Assembly: GCF_000013885.1 (NCBI RefSeq)
Contig: NC_007964.1
Span: 1,226,001-1,290,000, forward strand
DNA from: Nitrobacter hamburgensis X14
Lineage (GTDB): Bacteria > Pseudomonadota > Alphaproteobacteria > Rhizobiales > Xanthobacteraceae
Length of the DNA: 64,000 nucleotides
Direction of reading: 5' to 3'
In this document: piece by piece, positions 37,065 to 45,596 of the stretch
Layout of the letters: each line of letters begins with the position of its first letter
Numbering within the stretch: position 1 is the stretch's first letter
Program-made: the position numbers and the translations under genes
Notes under the pieces: generated by a model
Told to the model about the DNA's origin: nothing
The model's database searches: none
Seen by the model: the letters and a program-made list of their open reading frames with translations, nothing else

Positions 37065-37889
37065 ATGCGTAGACTTCTGCTGGCGGCAGTCATGTGCGGG
37101 ACAGCGCACGGAGCATACGCCGCCGACATGCCCGACCTTCCGATTCTGCGCGGGTCGCTGTCCGATGGTTTTGGCACGGTCCGGACCGTATGGCAGGGCT
37201 ACTACGTCGGCGGGCAGGCCGGCGTCGGCGAATCTGACATGAACTTCACCGGTGCGACCAGAAACGTTGCGGCACGGCTGCTCAGCGGTACGGCCATCGA
37301 AAACTCAGGGCAGGTCTCGTCCTGGCCGCTGGGAGGCAAGGCTTCGGTACGGGGCGACGGCTGGGGCGGATTCGTCGGTTACAACAGCCAGTGGGATGAT
37401 GTCGTGATCGGTGTCGAAGCCAACTATATGCACGGCAAATTTGGCGGCAGCCGAAGCGACTCGATGTCCCGCTTTTTTACCGATTCTCTTGGGTATACCG
37501 ATGGCGTGACTTATCAAAGCACAGCGACCATGTCGATTTCGGACATGGGAACGCTGCGCGCTCGCGCCGGGTATGTTGTTGGTGCTTTCCTTCCTTATAT
37601 GTTCGGCGGCGTAGCGCTCGGCCAAGCCGATATCGTACGCAGCGCGCACATCTTCGGGACACAGGTTAATCCGGCTGCGGCGCCCGGTTTCACAAACGTG
37701 CCCTTTAATGTCAGTGGCACCGATGGCAAGTACAGCCATCTGATCTACGGCTATTCGGCGGGTGTAGGCCTTGACGTCAATCTGATTGGCGGCCTGTTTG
37801 CGCGCGTCGAATGGGAATACATCCGCTTCACCTCCTCGATCGACACAAATGTCAACACCGTTCGCGCCGGCGTCGGCTACAAGTTCTGA
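37065..37889 (+). CDS. Outer membrane beta-barrel protein, second
   Basis: A 274-residue exported barrel protein with signal peptide (RLLLAAVMCGTAHGAYAADM) supporting ATG 37065, which has GGAG seven bases upstream. The mature N-terminus PDLPILRGSLSDGF is typical of a Bradyrhizobiaceae Omp25-like subgroup. Barrel strands include GYYVGGQAGVGESDM, GFVGYNSQWDDVVIGVEANY and GTLRARAGYVVGAFLPYMFGG. It ends in Phe (GVGYKF), the canonical C-terminal outer-membrane signal. It is not closely similar to the preceding Omp, so this is not a recent duplication. Confidence 0.88.
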   Translation: MRRLLLAAVMCGTAHGAYAADMPDLPILRGSLSDGFGTVRTVWQGYYVGGQAGVGESDMNFTGATRNVAARLLSGTAIENSGQVSSWPLGGKASVRGDGWGGFVGYNSQWDDVVIGVEANYMHGKFGGSRSDSMSRFFTDSLGYTDGVTYQSTATMSISDMGTLRARAGYVVGAFLPYMFGGVALGQADIVRSAHIFGTQVNPAAAPGFTNVPFNVSGTDGKYSHLIYGYSAGVGLDVNLIGGLFARVEWEYIRFTSSIDTNVNTVRAGVGYKF

Positions 37890-38116
37890 CTGCGAACGCG
37901 CATGGAGCGTCTCTGTTCCGCGCGTTCGAAGCTCGAAGTCCTCGCCTGCGCAACTCGGACTCGTAGCGGCCTTGTCGGGATGATAGGCGGTGCTAAGCGC
38001 GTTCCCCGCACTCTGCAGATCGTGCGTCTAGCGGTAAGGAACCGGATTCGCGGTAAAGGAACTGGAACGGTGGTGAATGCTGCCCGTTGATTCCGTCAAT
38101 AACGATGGAGCAACGC

Positions 38117-38401
38117 ATGCATACCCGAATGACCTTTTTCGCACTTGTCGCGGCGACCTTCATCAGTTTGCTGGCACTGAGCGCCTATGCCGCTGGTATA
38201 GGCTAATGCCGCGGGCATAGGCTGACCGTAGGGCCGGAGGCGGGTCCTCAACCACCGCCACCCAAGCACCGGTCTGAACGGGTCGTCACGCATCACGACA
38301 GGCACCGGTCTCAACTGGTGAAGCCTGTCAAACTCTTGATCCCATCTTCCGGCCGTGGACGGCGCGGTGTCGGGGGGCGGCGCATTGTCAATCGCGCGTG
38401 A
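38117..38401 (+). pseudogene. Small secreted peptide gene, possibly interrupted by an in-frame stop
   Basis: ATG 38117, with GGAG six bases upstream, opens a 29-codon frame: a signal-peptide-like MHTRMTFFALVAATFISLL continuing to SAYAAGIG, then TAA at 38204. The same frame reopens and runs to TGA at 38401 with a Pro/His-rich sequence (AGPQPPPPKHRSERVVTHHD). A tandem near-repeat of about 19 bp (tATGCCGC.GG.ATAGGCT twice, 38185-38223) spans the stop. Either only the short peptide is made, or a 94-residue secreted protein was broken. I cannot decide from one sequence. Confidence 0.4.
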
Positions 38402-38433
38402 TCGCCCGGAAAATTCTTGACGAAAGCGGGTGA

Positions 38434-38499
38434 GTCCCATATCCCCAGCGGCGGGACACCTCCCCCCAACGGGAGGCTTGCTATCTGGAAGGATAGATC
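38434..38499 (+). ncRNA. Candidate serC leader RNA motif
   Basis: Three small hairpins precede serC: GTCCC/GGGAC (38434-38457), CCTCCC/GGGAGG (38459-38476) and CTATC/GATAG (38481-38496). The last loop holds the GGAAG ribosome-binding site, three bases before its stem ends and the ATG follows at 38500. A conserved 'serC' RNA motif upstream of serC-serA in alphaproteobacteria has been described from comparative genomics. Position and layout fit; the ligand, if any, is unknown. I have not matched the covariance model. Confidence 0.5.
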
Positions 38500-39672
38500 A
38501 TGACCGTTGCGAAGCCCGCTTCGCGGCCAACCGTGCCGCATTTCTCCTCCGGCCCCTGTGCCAAGCGCCCTGGCTGGACTCCCCAAAATCTCAAGGACGC
38601 AGCTCTCGGCCGTTCGCATCGTGCGAAGATCGGCAAAGCGCGCCTGAAGCTCGCGATCGATCTGACGCGCGAGGTTCTGGAAATTCCGACCGACTACAAG
38701 ATCGGCATCGTGCCGGCGTCGGATACCGGCGCGGTGGAGATGGCGCTGTGGTCGCTGCTCGGCGCGCGCCCCGTCACCATGATCGCCTGGGAATCCTTCG
38801 GTGAAGGCTGGGTCACCGATGTCGTCAAGCAGCTTAAGCTGAAAGACGTCGCCACGCTCAAGGCGGGCTACGGCGAACTTCCAGACCTCGCCAGGGCCGA
38901 CCCGAAGTCGGATATCGTCTTTACCTGGAACGGCACCACCTCCGGCGTTCGCGTGCCGAACGCCGACTGGATCAGTGCGAACCGCGAAGGCCTCACCATC
39001 TGCGACGCGACCTCGGCCGCTTTCGCGCAACCGCTCGACTGGGCCAAGCTCGATGTCGTGACCTTCTCCTGGCAGAAGGCGCTGGGCGGCGAGGGCGCGC
39101 ACGGCATGCTGATCCTGTCGCCGCGCGCCGTGGCGCGGCTGGAAAGCTACACGCCGCCGTGGCCGTTGCCGAAGATCTTCCGCATGACCAAGGGCGGCAA
39201 ACTGATCGACGGCATCTTCGTTGGCGAGACCATCAACACGCCGTCGATGCTGTGCGTCGAGGACTATCTCGATGCGCTGAACTGGGCCAAGTCGGTCGGC
39301 GGCCTCAAGGGCATGATCGCGCGCGCCGATGCCAACACCAGGGCGCTCAGCGACTGGGCGGCGAAAACGCCGTGGATCGATTTCCTCGCCGCCGATCCGG
39401 CGATCCGCTCCAATACCTCGGTGTGTCTGAAGGTCATCGATCCCGCAATCACGTCGTTGCCTGCGGAAGCGCAAGCCGCTTTCGCCAAGAAGCTCGTTGC
39501 CGCTGTCGAGAAGGAAGGCGCGGGCTACGATTTCGGGCACTACCGCGACGCGCCGCCGGGCCTGCGCATCTGGTGCGGCGCCACGGTGGAGGCGAGCGAC
39601 GTCGCGCTGCTGACACAGTGGATCGACTGGGCGTTCGCCGAGACCAAAGCCTCGCTTGCCAAGGCGGCGTGA
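38500..39672 (+). CDS. serC: Phosphoserine aminotransferase
   Basis: A 390-residue PLP enzyme converting 3-phosphohydroxypyruvate to phosphoserine. The start PAFSSGPC-like region is PHFSSGPCAKRPGWT. The PLP lysine is in FSWQKALGGEGAHGM, the family's usual context for the longer alphaproteobacterial SerC. Other signatures are GIVPASDTGAVEMALW and TWNGTTSGVRVPNADW. It forms an operon with serA, from which it is separated by 161 bp containing a dispersed repeat. The leader may regulate translation because its last hairpin encloses the ribosome-binding site. Confidence 0.95.
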   Translation: MTVAKPASRPTVPHFSSGPCAKRPGWTPQNLKDAALGRSHRAKIGKARLKLAIDLTREVLEIPTDYKIGIVPASDTGAVEMALWSLLGARPVTMIAWESFGEGWVTDVVKQLKLKDVATLKAGYGELPDLARADPKSDIVFTWNGTTSGVRVPNADWISANREGLTICDATSAAFAQPLDWAKLDVVTFSWQKALGGEGAHGMLILSPRAVARLESYTPPWPLPKIFRMTKGGKLIDGIFVGETINTPSMLCVEDYLDALNWAKSVGGLKGMIARADANTRALSDWAAKTPWIDFLAADPAIRSNTSVCLKVIDPAITSLPAEAQAAFAKKLVAAVEKEGAGYDFGHYRDAPPGLRIWCGATVEASDVALLTQWIDWAFAETKASLAKAA

Positions 39673-39682
39673 TCTTCCCACC

Positions 39683-39819
39683 CTTCCCTTGAGGGGAGGG
39701 TCGTTATGCCGAAGGCATGGCGGGTGGGGTGTCGATCGTTTCCCAACTCGCCAGCCACGCAATTCAAACCCTTTCATCCCGCCGCGGCGCTGCGCGCCGA
39801 CCCTCCCTTTCAAGGGAGG
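39683..39819. repeat. 137-bp inverted-repeat element between serC and serA
   Basis: The ends CTTCCCTTGAGGGGAGGGTCG and CGACCCTCCCTTTCAAGGGAGG, given in pieces, are near-inverted copies of about 20 bp. The element fills the serC-serA gap. Its right end GGGAGG plus the next bases TGGAG provide the only ribosome-binding site before serA at 39834, so the repeat contributes to serA expression. No coding capacity. Confidence 0.7.
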
Positions 39820-39833
39820 TGGAGAACAACATC

Positions 39834-41423
39834 ATGACCAAACCGAAAGTTCTGATTTCCGATGCGCTCAGCCCTGCCGCCGTGCAGATCTTCAAGGATC
39901 GCGGCATCGAGGTCGATTTCCAGCCCGCGCTCGGCAAGGACAAGGACAAGCTCGCCGAGATCATCGGCAACTACGACGGCCTTGCGATCCGTTCGGCCAC
40001 CAAGGCCACCGCGAAAATTCTCGCCAATGCCAAAAAGCTGAAGGTGATCGGCCGCGCCGGTATCGGCGTCGACAACGTCGAGATTCCGGCCGCGACCGCC
40101 AAGGGCATCATCGTGATGAACACGCCGTTCGGCAATTCGATCACGACCGCCGAACATGCGATCACCTTGATGTTGGCGCTGGCGCGCGAAATTCCCGCCG
40201 CCGATGCCTCGACCCAGGCCGGCAAGTGGGAGAAGAACCGCTTCATGGGTGTCGAGATCACCAACAAGATTCTCGGCATCATCGGTTGCGGCAACATCGG
40301 CTCGATTGTCGCGGACCGCGCGCTCGGCCTGAAGATGAAGGTGATCGCGTTCGATCCATTCCTGTCGCCGGAGCGCGCCAAGGATCTCGGCGTTGACAAG
40401 GTCGAGCTTGAAGACCTGTTCAAGCGCGCCGATTTCATCACGCTGCATACGCCATTGACCGACAAGACCCGCAACATCATCGACGCTGCCGCCATCGCCA
40501 AGATGAAGAAGGGCGTGCGCATCATCAACTGCGCGCGCGGTGGCCTGGTTGACGAGCAGGCGCTGGCCGATGCGCTCAATGCCAAGCATGTCGCGGGTGC
40601 GGCGTTCGACGTGTTTGTCGAGGAGCCGGCGACCAAGAACGTGCTGTTCGGTCACCCCAACGTGATCTGCACGCCGCATCTTGGCGCCTCCACCTCGGAA
40701 GCTCAGGAGAACGTCGCGCTGCAGGTCGCCGAGCAGATGTCGGACTATCTGCTCACCGGTGCGATCACCAACGCGCTCAACTTCCCCTCGATCACGGCGG
40801 AAGAAGCACCGAAGCTGAAGCCGTTCGTCGAGCTTGCGGAAAAGCTCGGCTCGTTCGCCGGTCAGCTTACGGAGACCGGCATCTCCAAGGTGATCATCAC
40901 CTATGAGGGGCAGGTCGCCGAAATGAAGATCAAGGCACTGACCTCGGCGGCGCTGTCGGGCCTGCTGCGGCCGATGCTGGGCGACGTCAACGTCGTGTCC
41001 GCGCCGGTCGTCGCCAAGGAGCGCGGCATGGTGGTGGACGAGGTGGTGCGCGCCGCGCAGAGCGACCACGAAAGCCTGATCACGGTGACGGTCGCCACCG
41101 AGCGGCAGAAGCGTTCGGTGTCCGGCACGGTCTATGCCGACGGCAAGCCGCGCCTTGTCGACATCAAGGGCATCCGTGTCGATGCCGAGTTCGGCAAGTC
41201 GATGATCTACGTCACCAACGAGGACAAACCCGGCTTCATCGGCAAATTCGCGTCGCTGCTCGGCGACGCGGGCGTCAACATCGCGACCTTCAATCTCGGC
41301 CGTCACGGTCAGGGTGGCGATGCCATCGCGCTGGTCGAGGTTGACGGCAACGTGCCGGAGAACGTTCTCGCGAAGGTGCAGGCGCTGCCGCAGGTCAAGC
41401 AGGTGAAGGCGCTGACGTTCTGA
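39834..41423 (+). CDS. serA: D-3-phosphoglycerate dehydrogenase
   Basis: A 529-residue NAD enzyme of the long SerA type, catalysing the first step of serine synthesis. The Rossmann motif is GIIGCGNIGSIVADRA. The catalytic Arg, Glu and His are in NCARGGLVDE, DVFVEEPA and TPHLGAST. An allosteric substrate-binding domain (residues ~320-450) and a C-terminal ACT domain (YVTNEDKPGFIGKFASLLGD) follow, as expected for serine feedback control. I chose ATG 39834; the upstream frame is repeat DNA. Confidence 0.96.
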   Translation: MTKPKVLISDALSPAAVQIFKDRGIEVDFQPALGKDKDKLAEIIGNYDGLAIRSATKATAKILANAKKLKVIGRAGIGVDNVEIPAATAKGIIVMNTPFGNSITTAEHAITLMLALAREIPAADASTQAGKWEKNRFMGVEITNKILGIIGCGNIGSIVADRALGLKMKVIAFDPFLSPERAKDLGVDKVELEDLFKRADFITLHTPLTDKTRNIIDAAAIAKMKKGVRIINCARGGLVDEQALADALNAKHVAGAAFDVFVEEPATKNVLFGHPNVICTPHLGASTSEAQENVALQVAEQMSDYLLTGAITNALNFPSITAEEAPKLKPFVELAEKLGSFAGQLTETGISKVIITYEGQVAEMKIKALTSAALSGLLRPMLGDVNVVSAPVVAKERGMVVDEVVRAAQSDHESLITVTVATERQKRSVSGTVYADGKPRLVDIKGIRVDAEFGKSMIYVTNEDKPGFIGKFASLLGDAGVNIATFNLGRHGQGGDAIALVEVDGNVPENVLAKVQALPQVKQVKALTF

Positions 41424-41428
41424 CAGCG

Positions 41429-41902
41429 TCAGGCCACAAGCGGCCCCGCGATGGCCTTCAGCGCCGCGCGGGCGTCGTTGGGGTCGAGCTGGATCTGCAG
41501 GCCGCGCTGTCCGCCGTTGACGAAGACTTTTGTCTCGCCGAGCGCCGCCGCCTCGATCGCGATCGGTACGCGCTTCTTCTGCCCGAACGGACTGATGCCG
41601 CCGACGTGGTAGCCGGTGAGCCGTTCGGCGTCGGCCGGACGCATCATCCGTGCCGCCTTGCCATCGAATGCAGCCGCGAGTTTCTTCATGCTGACTTCGC
41701 AGTCCGAAGGGACGATGACGCAGACCGGCTTGCCGTCGACCTCGGCCATCAGCGTTTTCAGCACACGGCCTGGTTCGGCGCCCAGCGCCTGCGCCGCCTG
41801 CAGGCCGATGCTGTCGGCGTCCGGATCGTAATCGTAGCTGTGCAGCGTGAAGGCTACGCCGAGCTTCGTCAGCGCCTGGGTCGCGCGCGTGGTTTTTGAC
41901 AT
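41429..41902 (-). CDS. ybaK: Cys-tRNA(Pro)/Cys-tRNA deacylase, YbaK/EbsC family
   Basis: A 157-residue trans-editing enzyme that hydrolyses Cys-tRNA(Pro). Signatures are ALTKLGVAFTLHSYDYDPDA, the catalytic Lys region RVLKTLMAEVDGKPVCVIVP and LTGYHVGGISPFGQKKRVP, the last being diagnostic for YbaK. It is convergent with serA, with only five bases between the stop codons and no hairpin, so the 3' ends of the two transcripts must overlap. Confidence 0.93.
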   Translation of the reverse strand: MSKTTRATQALTKLGVAFTLHSYDYDPDADSIGLQAAQALGAEPGRVLKTLMAEVDGKPVCVIVPSDCEVSMKKLAAAFDGKAARMMRPADAERLTGYHVGGISPFGQKKRVPIAIEAAALGETKVFVNGGQRGLQIQLDPNDARAALKAIAGPLVA

Positions 41903-42031
41903 CGTGGCCTGACCCTGATGTCATCGCCGCTGGATGGGGCGAGACATTTTGCGACGGTCGTTTTGCCATGAAAAGGACATGCGGGAAATCCCGTCGCGCC
42001 GGCGGCGCCCGATCGATGAACGAGTTGTCTG

Positions 42032-42229
42032 ATGGATAAGTCCGCGCCGCAAAACGATCCCGAGCCGGATGGACACCGCGGGCGCACGCTGGCCGGGCTG
42101 GTCATCGCGGCCATCCTGCTGGTGGTCGGCCTCTGGCTCGCGCGCGAGCTGAGGTCTGCGAGCCAAATCCAGGACTGCGTGATGTCGGGCCGATCCAATT
42201 GCCAACCGATCGACGTGCCCGCGCGATAA
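42032..42229 (+). CDS. Small single-pass membrane protein
   Basis: A 65-residue protein with a polar N-terminus (DKSAPQNDPEPDGHRGR), one membrane helix (LAGLVIAAILLVVGLWLARE) and a periplasmic tail containing two Cys (IQDCVMSGRSNCQPIDV) that could form a disulfide. Conserved-looking small protein, not recognised further. It stands alone between ybaK and the S10 peptidase. Two cysteines spaced nine residues apart after a single helix suggest a function outside the cytoplasm. Confidence 0.7.
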   Translation: MDKSAPQNDPEPDGHRGRTLAGLVIAAILLVVGLWLARELRSASQIQDCVMSGRSNCQPIDVPAR

Positions 42230-42258
42230 GGCGGCTGTCCTCGTGTCCGACGGACATA

Positions 42259-43827
42259 TCACCTCATCAGCGCGCGAACCTCGTCGCGTAGTGCCTGACG
42301 CGAGTCGTCGCGCGAATAGAACATGTGGCCGCCGGAATAGACCACGAGCTTGACGCGGTCGCGCGAGCCGAAGGTCGGCAGTTGATCGAGGCGGATCTTG
42401 CTGGCGAAATACGGCGTCGCCAGGTCGAATAATCCGTGCGCGACCAGCAGCTTGAACTTGGGGTCCGCAGCGAGCAGCTCGCGAATGTCGGATACCGACT
42501 GGACGGAATTCCGGTGTTTGCCGAAATCCCATTCCCGGTTGACGGTGCGGCTGAGCAGTTCATAGGAACCTTGCGGCCGCCAGTTCAGCTTGTGCGCATA
42601 AAGTTCGAACGCCGCCGATGTCAGTGCGGTCAGCAGTGGCTCCTCCGAAGGATCGTTGAAGTCGCTGGCACTTGTGTCCGGGTAGGGATCGAACCCGAGC
42701 ACCGACGCGTCGTAACGTCCGGTTACCTTGCCGTCGCGGCGGTCGAAGGCGCGGCGAAATTCGCTGATGTCGAATCGCCCCGCGAGGCGGCGGCTCTTCG
42801 CCTGGTCGATTCCTGTCAACGCCGCGAAGCGGTCGGCAAGCCGCCGCGTTGCCTCCGCATCGGCCTGCCCCTTGACGAGGTCGCTCAGGAACTCGCCCCG
42901 TGCGTAGGCTTCGACGTCGGCCATGTCGGCGCGGGTCAGTGGTCCGCCCTTTTCCTTCTCCCGTGCGACCGCCGCCATGCTCGGAAGGCTCGCCACGAAC
43001 CGGGTCAGCCCGGTGCCCAGCACGTCGCCGAAGTCCAGCGCCGGCGAGATCAGAATCAGTCCGTTGACGGCGACGCCTTGCCGAGTCTGCAGGTTGCGGA
43101 CGATCTTCGGCCCGCGGATGCCGCCATAGCTTTCGCCGGTGATGAATTTCGGCGACTGCATCCGATCGGCCTTCTCCAGCCAGCGCCGGATTACCAGCGC
43201 GATCGAAGCCACATCGCCGTCGACCGTGAAGAAGCGTTTCCGCGCCTCGTCGCCGCTCGCCACCATGCGGCTGTAGCCGGTGCCGAGCGGATCGATGAAG
43301 ACGAGATCGGTGAAGTCGAGCCAGGTTTCCGCGTTCGGTTCCAGCGCCGGCGGGGTAGGGGAACCGGCGATCGCGCGGTCCATGGCGATGCGCCATGGGC
43401 CGTTGCTGCCGAATTGCAGCCACGCCGAGGACGCGCCGGGACCGCCGTTGAACACGAAGGTCACCGGGCGGCTGCGGGGATCGGCGCCGTCGAGCTGATA
43501 GGCCGTGGTGGCGATGTCCGCCTGCGGTTCGCCCTTGTCGTCGAAAATTCGAATCGCGCCCGCGGTTGCGGTGAAGGCCAGCGTGCGGTCTGGCAGCACC
43601 AGCTTATGCCTAGTGGTGGAGTCCGGCGGCAGACGGCGATGGTCGGTCGCGGTTGCGACAGAACCGTCGTGCGCGCTGTCGCCGCTGCCCTTCGGACCGG
43701 GCTGCTTCGCCTCTACCTGATGCGATGGCGCGCCGGGCGCGGCGTCCTCGGCGTGGGCGGCGGAGGCAAGCAGCATCGCCAGCAGCATCGCTCCGACGCA
43801 GGCGTGGCGGAACAGTGGACCGGGCAT
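42259..43827 (-). CDS. S10-family serine carboxypeptidase
   Basis: A 522-residue exported peptidase. The N-terminal signal (VGAMLLAMLLASAAHAE) is followed by a Pro/Gly-rich linker and the alpha/beta-hydrolase fold. The family motif FNGGPGASSAWLQFGSNGPW is present. The catalytic Ser is in ITGESYGGIRGP, the Asp in VAHGLFDLATPY and the His in VYSGGHMFYSRDDS, so the triad is complete. Bacterial S10 enzymes of this size release C-terminal amino acids in the periplasm. Monocistronic, with no obvious functional neighbour. Confidence 0.9.
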   Translation of the reverse strand: MPGPLFRHACVGAMLLAMLLASAAHAEDAAPGAPSHQVEAKQPGPKGSGDSAHDGSVATATDHRRLPPDSTTRHKLVLPDRTLAFTATAGAIRIFDDKGEPQADIATTAYQLDGADPRSRPVTFVFNGGPGASSAWLQFGSNGPWRIAMDRAIAGSPTPPALEPNAETWLDFTDLVFIDPLGTGYSRMVASGDEARKRFFTVDGDVASIALVIRRWLEKADRMQSPKFITGESYGGIRGPKIVRNLQTRQGVAVNGLILISPALDFGDVLGTGLTRFVASLPSMAAVAREKEKGGPLTRADMADVEAYARGEFLSDLVKGQADAEATRRLADRFAALTGIDQAKSRRLAGRFDISEFRRAFDRRDGKVTGRYDASVLGFDPYPDTSASDFNDPSEEPLLTALTSAAFELYAHKLNWRPQGSYELLSRTVNREWDFGKHRNSVQSVSDIRELLAADPKFKLLVAHGLFDLATPYFASKIRLDQLPTFGSRDRVKLVVYSGGHMFYSRDDSRQALRDEVRALMR

Positions 43828-44243
43828 CTGCTGCTACTCCTTTAGTCGTCTGGCCGTTTGAGCGGAGGCCCAAGCCTTGACCGTCAAGCGTTGCCTGAAA
43901 CTGTGGCAGGTACGGGACCCTGTGCAAGCGGCCGGCCGCATCGGCTTCGCGCCCGGAGAACCCGCGACGGTGAGGATGCGCGACTTTCAGGGCCGCGATA
44001 TCTTCGCGCCGTCGCCGCCGGACCGGGCGGGAGTCGCAGGCTGCGGCCCGGCCTGCGTTTGGATTTTCTGGGCAAATCAATGGTTTGGATGCGGTGTCGT
44101 GACCATTTGGCGGCCGTTCCGGCTTGCGTCCATCGCACGCATCCTTTATCCGGTGGGACGCTTTGCACGCGAGCAGCAACGTCCGTTTATCTGTCTTGTT
44201 TCGGTGCCTGGCGCGCCTCACCTTTGCAAGGAATACCCGCGAA
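43828..44243. other. Intergenic region with no supported gene
   Basis: This 416-bp gap separates the divergent S10 peptidase and purA. Open frames exist on both strands but lack family resemblance, signal or a plausible start. It must contain both promoters. A CAAGGAA at 44227-44233 is the likely purA ribosome-binding site. I see no strong hairpin. Confidence 0.5.
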
Positions 44244-45536
44244 ATGACCAACGTTGTCGTCGTCGGTGCCCAATGGGGTGACGAGGGAAAGGGCAAGATC
44301 GTCGACTGGTTGTCGGAGCAGGCGGATATCGTCGTCCGCTTCCAGGGCGGCCACAATGCCGGTCATACGCTCGTCATCGACGGCAACACCTACAAGCTGG
44401 CGCTGCTGCCCTCGGGCGTGGTGCGCTCGTCGAAGCTGTCGATCATCGGCAACGGCGTGGTGTTCGATCCGCAGGCCTTCGTCGACGAGGTCGCGAAGCT
44501 GAAAGGGCAGGGCGTCAAAATCGGCCCCGACAACCTGCGCGTCGCCGAGAACGTCACGCTGATCCTGCCGCTGCATCGCGAACTGGACTCACTACGTGAG
44601 AACGCCAGCGCGGCGACGGCGATCGGCACCACCCAGCGCGGCATCGGCCCGGCCTATGAGGACAAGGTCGGCCGCCGCGCCATCCGCCTGATGGACCTCG
44701 CCGACCCGCAGACCCTGCCGCACAAGGTCGAGCGGCTGCTTACCCATCACAACGCGCTGCGTCGCGGCCACGGCATCGCGGAAGTGGATAGCGGTGCGTT
44801 GCTGAAGGATCTCGCCGCAATTGCGCCGCGGGTGCTGCCCTATGCTGACAGCGTGTGGAATCTGCTCGATCACAAGCGCCGCGAAGGCAAGCGTATCCTG
44901 TTCGAAGGCGCGCAAGGCGCGTTGCTGGATGTCGATCACGGCACCTACCCGTATGTCACCTCCTCCAACACGGTCGCCGCCCAGGCCGCCACCGGCACCG
45001 GCATGGGGCCGAGTGCGCTCGGCTACGTGCTCGGCATTTGCAAGTCCTACACCACGCGCGTCGGCCAGGGACCGTTTCCGACCGAACTGAAGGACGAGAT
45101 CGGCGAACTGATCGGTCAGCGCGGCAAGGAATTCGGCGTCAACACCGGGCGCAAGCGGCGCTGTGGCTGGTTCGACGCCATGCTGGTGCGGCAGACTGTC
45201 CGTACCAGCGGCATCCACGGTCTGGCGCTGACAAAGCTCGATATCCTCGACGGCTTCGACACCATCGAGGTCTGTACCGGCTACAGGCTCGACGGCAAGG
45301 AGATCGACCATCTGCCGGCCGGAGAGGGGGCTCAGGCTCGCGTCGAGCCGATCTATGAGACCATCGAGGGCTGGAAGCAGCCGACCGCCAACGCCCGCTC
45401 ATGGGCCGACCTGCCGGCCCAGGCCATCAAATACGTCCGCCGGATCGAGGAACTGGTGGGGTGTCCGGTGGCTCTGCTCTCCACCAGCCCCGAACGCGAG
45501 GACACCATCCTGGTGCAGAACCCGTTTGAGGCTTGA
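44244..45536 (+). CDS. purA: Adenylosuccinate synthetase
   Basis: A 430-residue GTP-dependent enzyme joining IMP and aspartate in AMP synthesis. The N-terminal P-loop is VVVGAQWGDEGKGKIVDWL, with the catalytic Asp and the HNAGHT His loop next. The IMP-binding GTTQRGIGPAYEDK, the VDHGTYPYVTSSN and the GRKRRCGWFDA segments are complete. I chose ATG 44244 at the family N-terminus; an in-frame ATG 120 bases upstream is in unconserved sequence. The following conserved gene is 60 bases downstream and may be co-transcribed. Confidence 0.97.
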   Translation: MTNVVVVGAQWGDEGKGKIVDWLSEQADIVVRFQGGHNAGHTLVIDGNTYKLALLPSGVVRSSKLSIIGNGVVFDPQAFVDEVAKLKGQGVKIGPDNLRVAENVTLILPLHRELDSLRENASAATAIGTTQRGIGPAYEDKVGRRAIRLMDLADPQTLPHKVERLLTHHNALRRGHGIAEVDSGALLKDLAAIAPRVLPYADSVWNLLDHKRREGKRILFEGAQGALLDVDHGTYPYVTSSNTVAAQAATGTGMGPSALGYVLGICKSYTTRVGQGPFPTELKDEIGELIGQRGKEFGVNTGRKRRCGWFDAMLVRQTVRTSGIHGLALTKLDILDGFDTIEVCTGYRLDGKEIDHLPAGEGAQARVEPIYETIEGWKQPTANARSWADLPAQAIKYVRRIEELVGCPVALLSTSPEREDTILVQNPFEA

Positions 45537-45596
45537 CGACTTAACGAGATGTTACGGGAATGCGTTCAAGGTTAATGTTCGCGGCATCGAGGAGAT

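Noticed and set aside
39810..41969. 719-codon minus-strand frame opposite serA
   Set aside because: serA has every catalytic residue and an ACT domain; the antisense frame has no family resemblance.
43877..44281. 134-codon plus-strand frame upstream of purA
   Set aside because: No ribosome-binding site, no family resemblance, and it overlaps the purA start in another frame.
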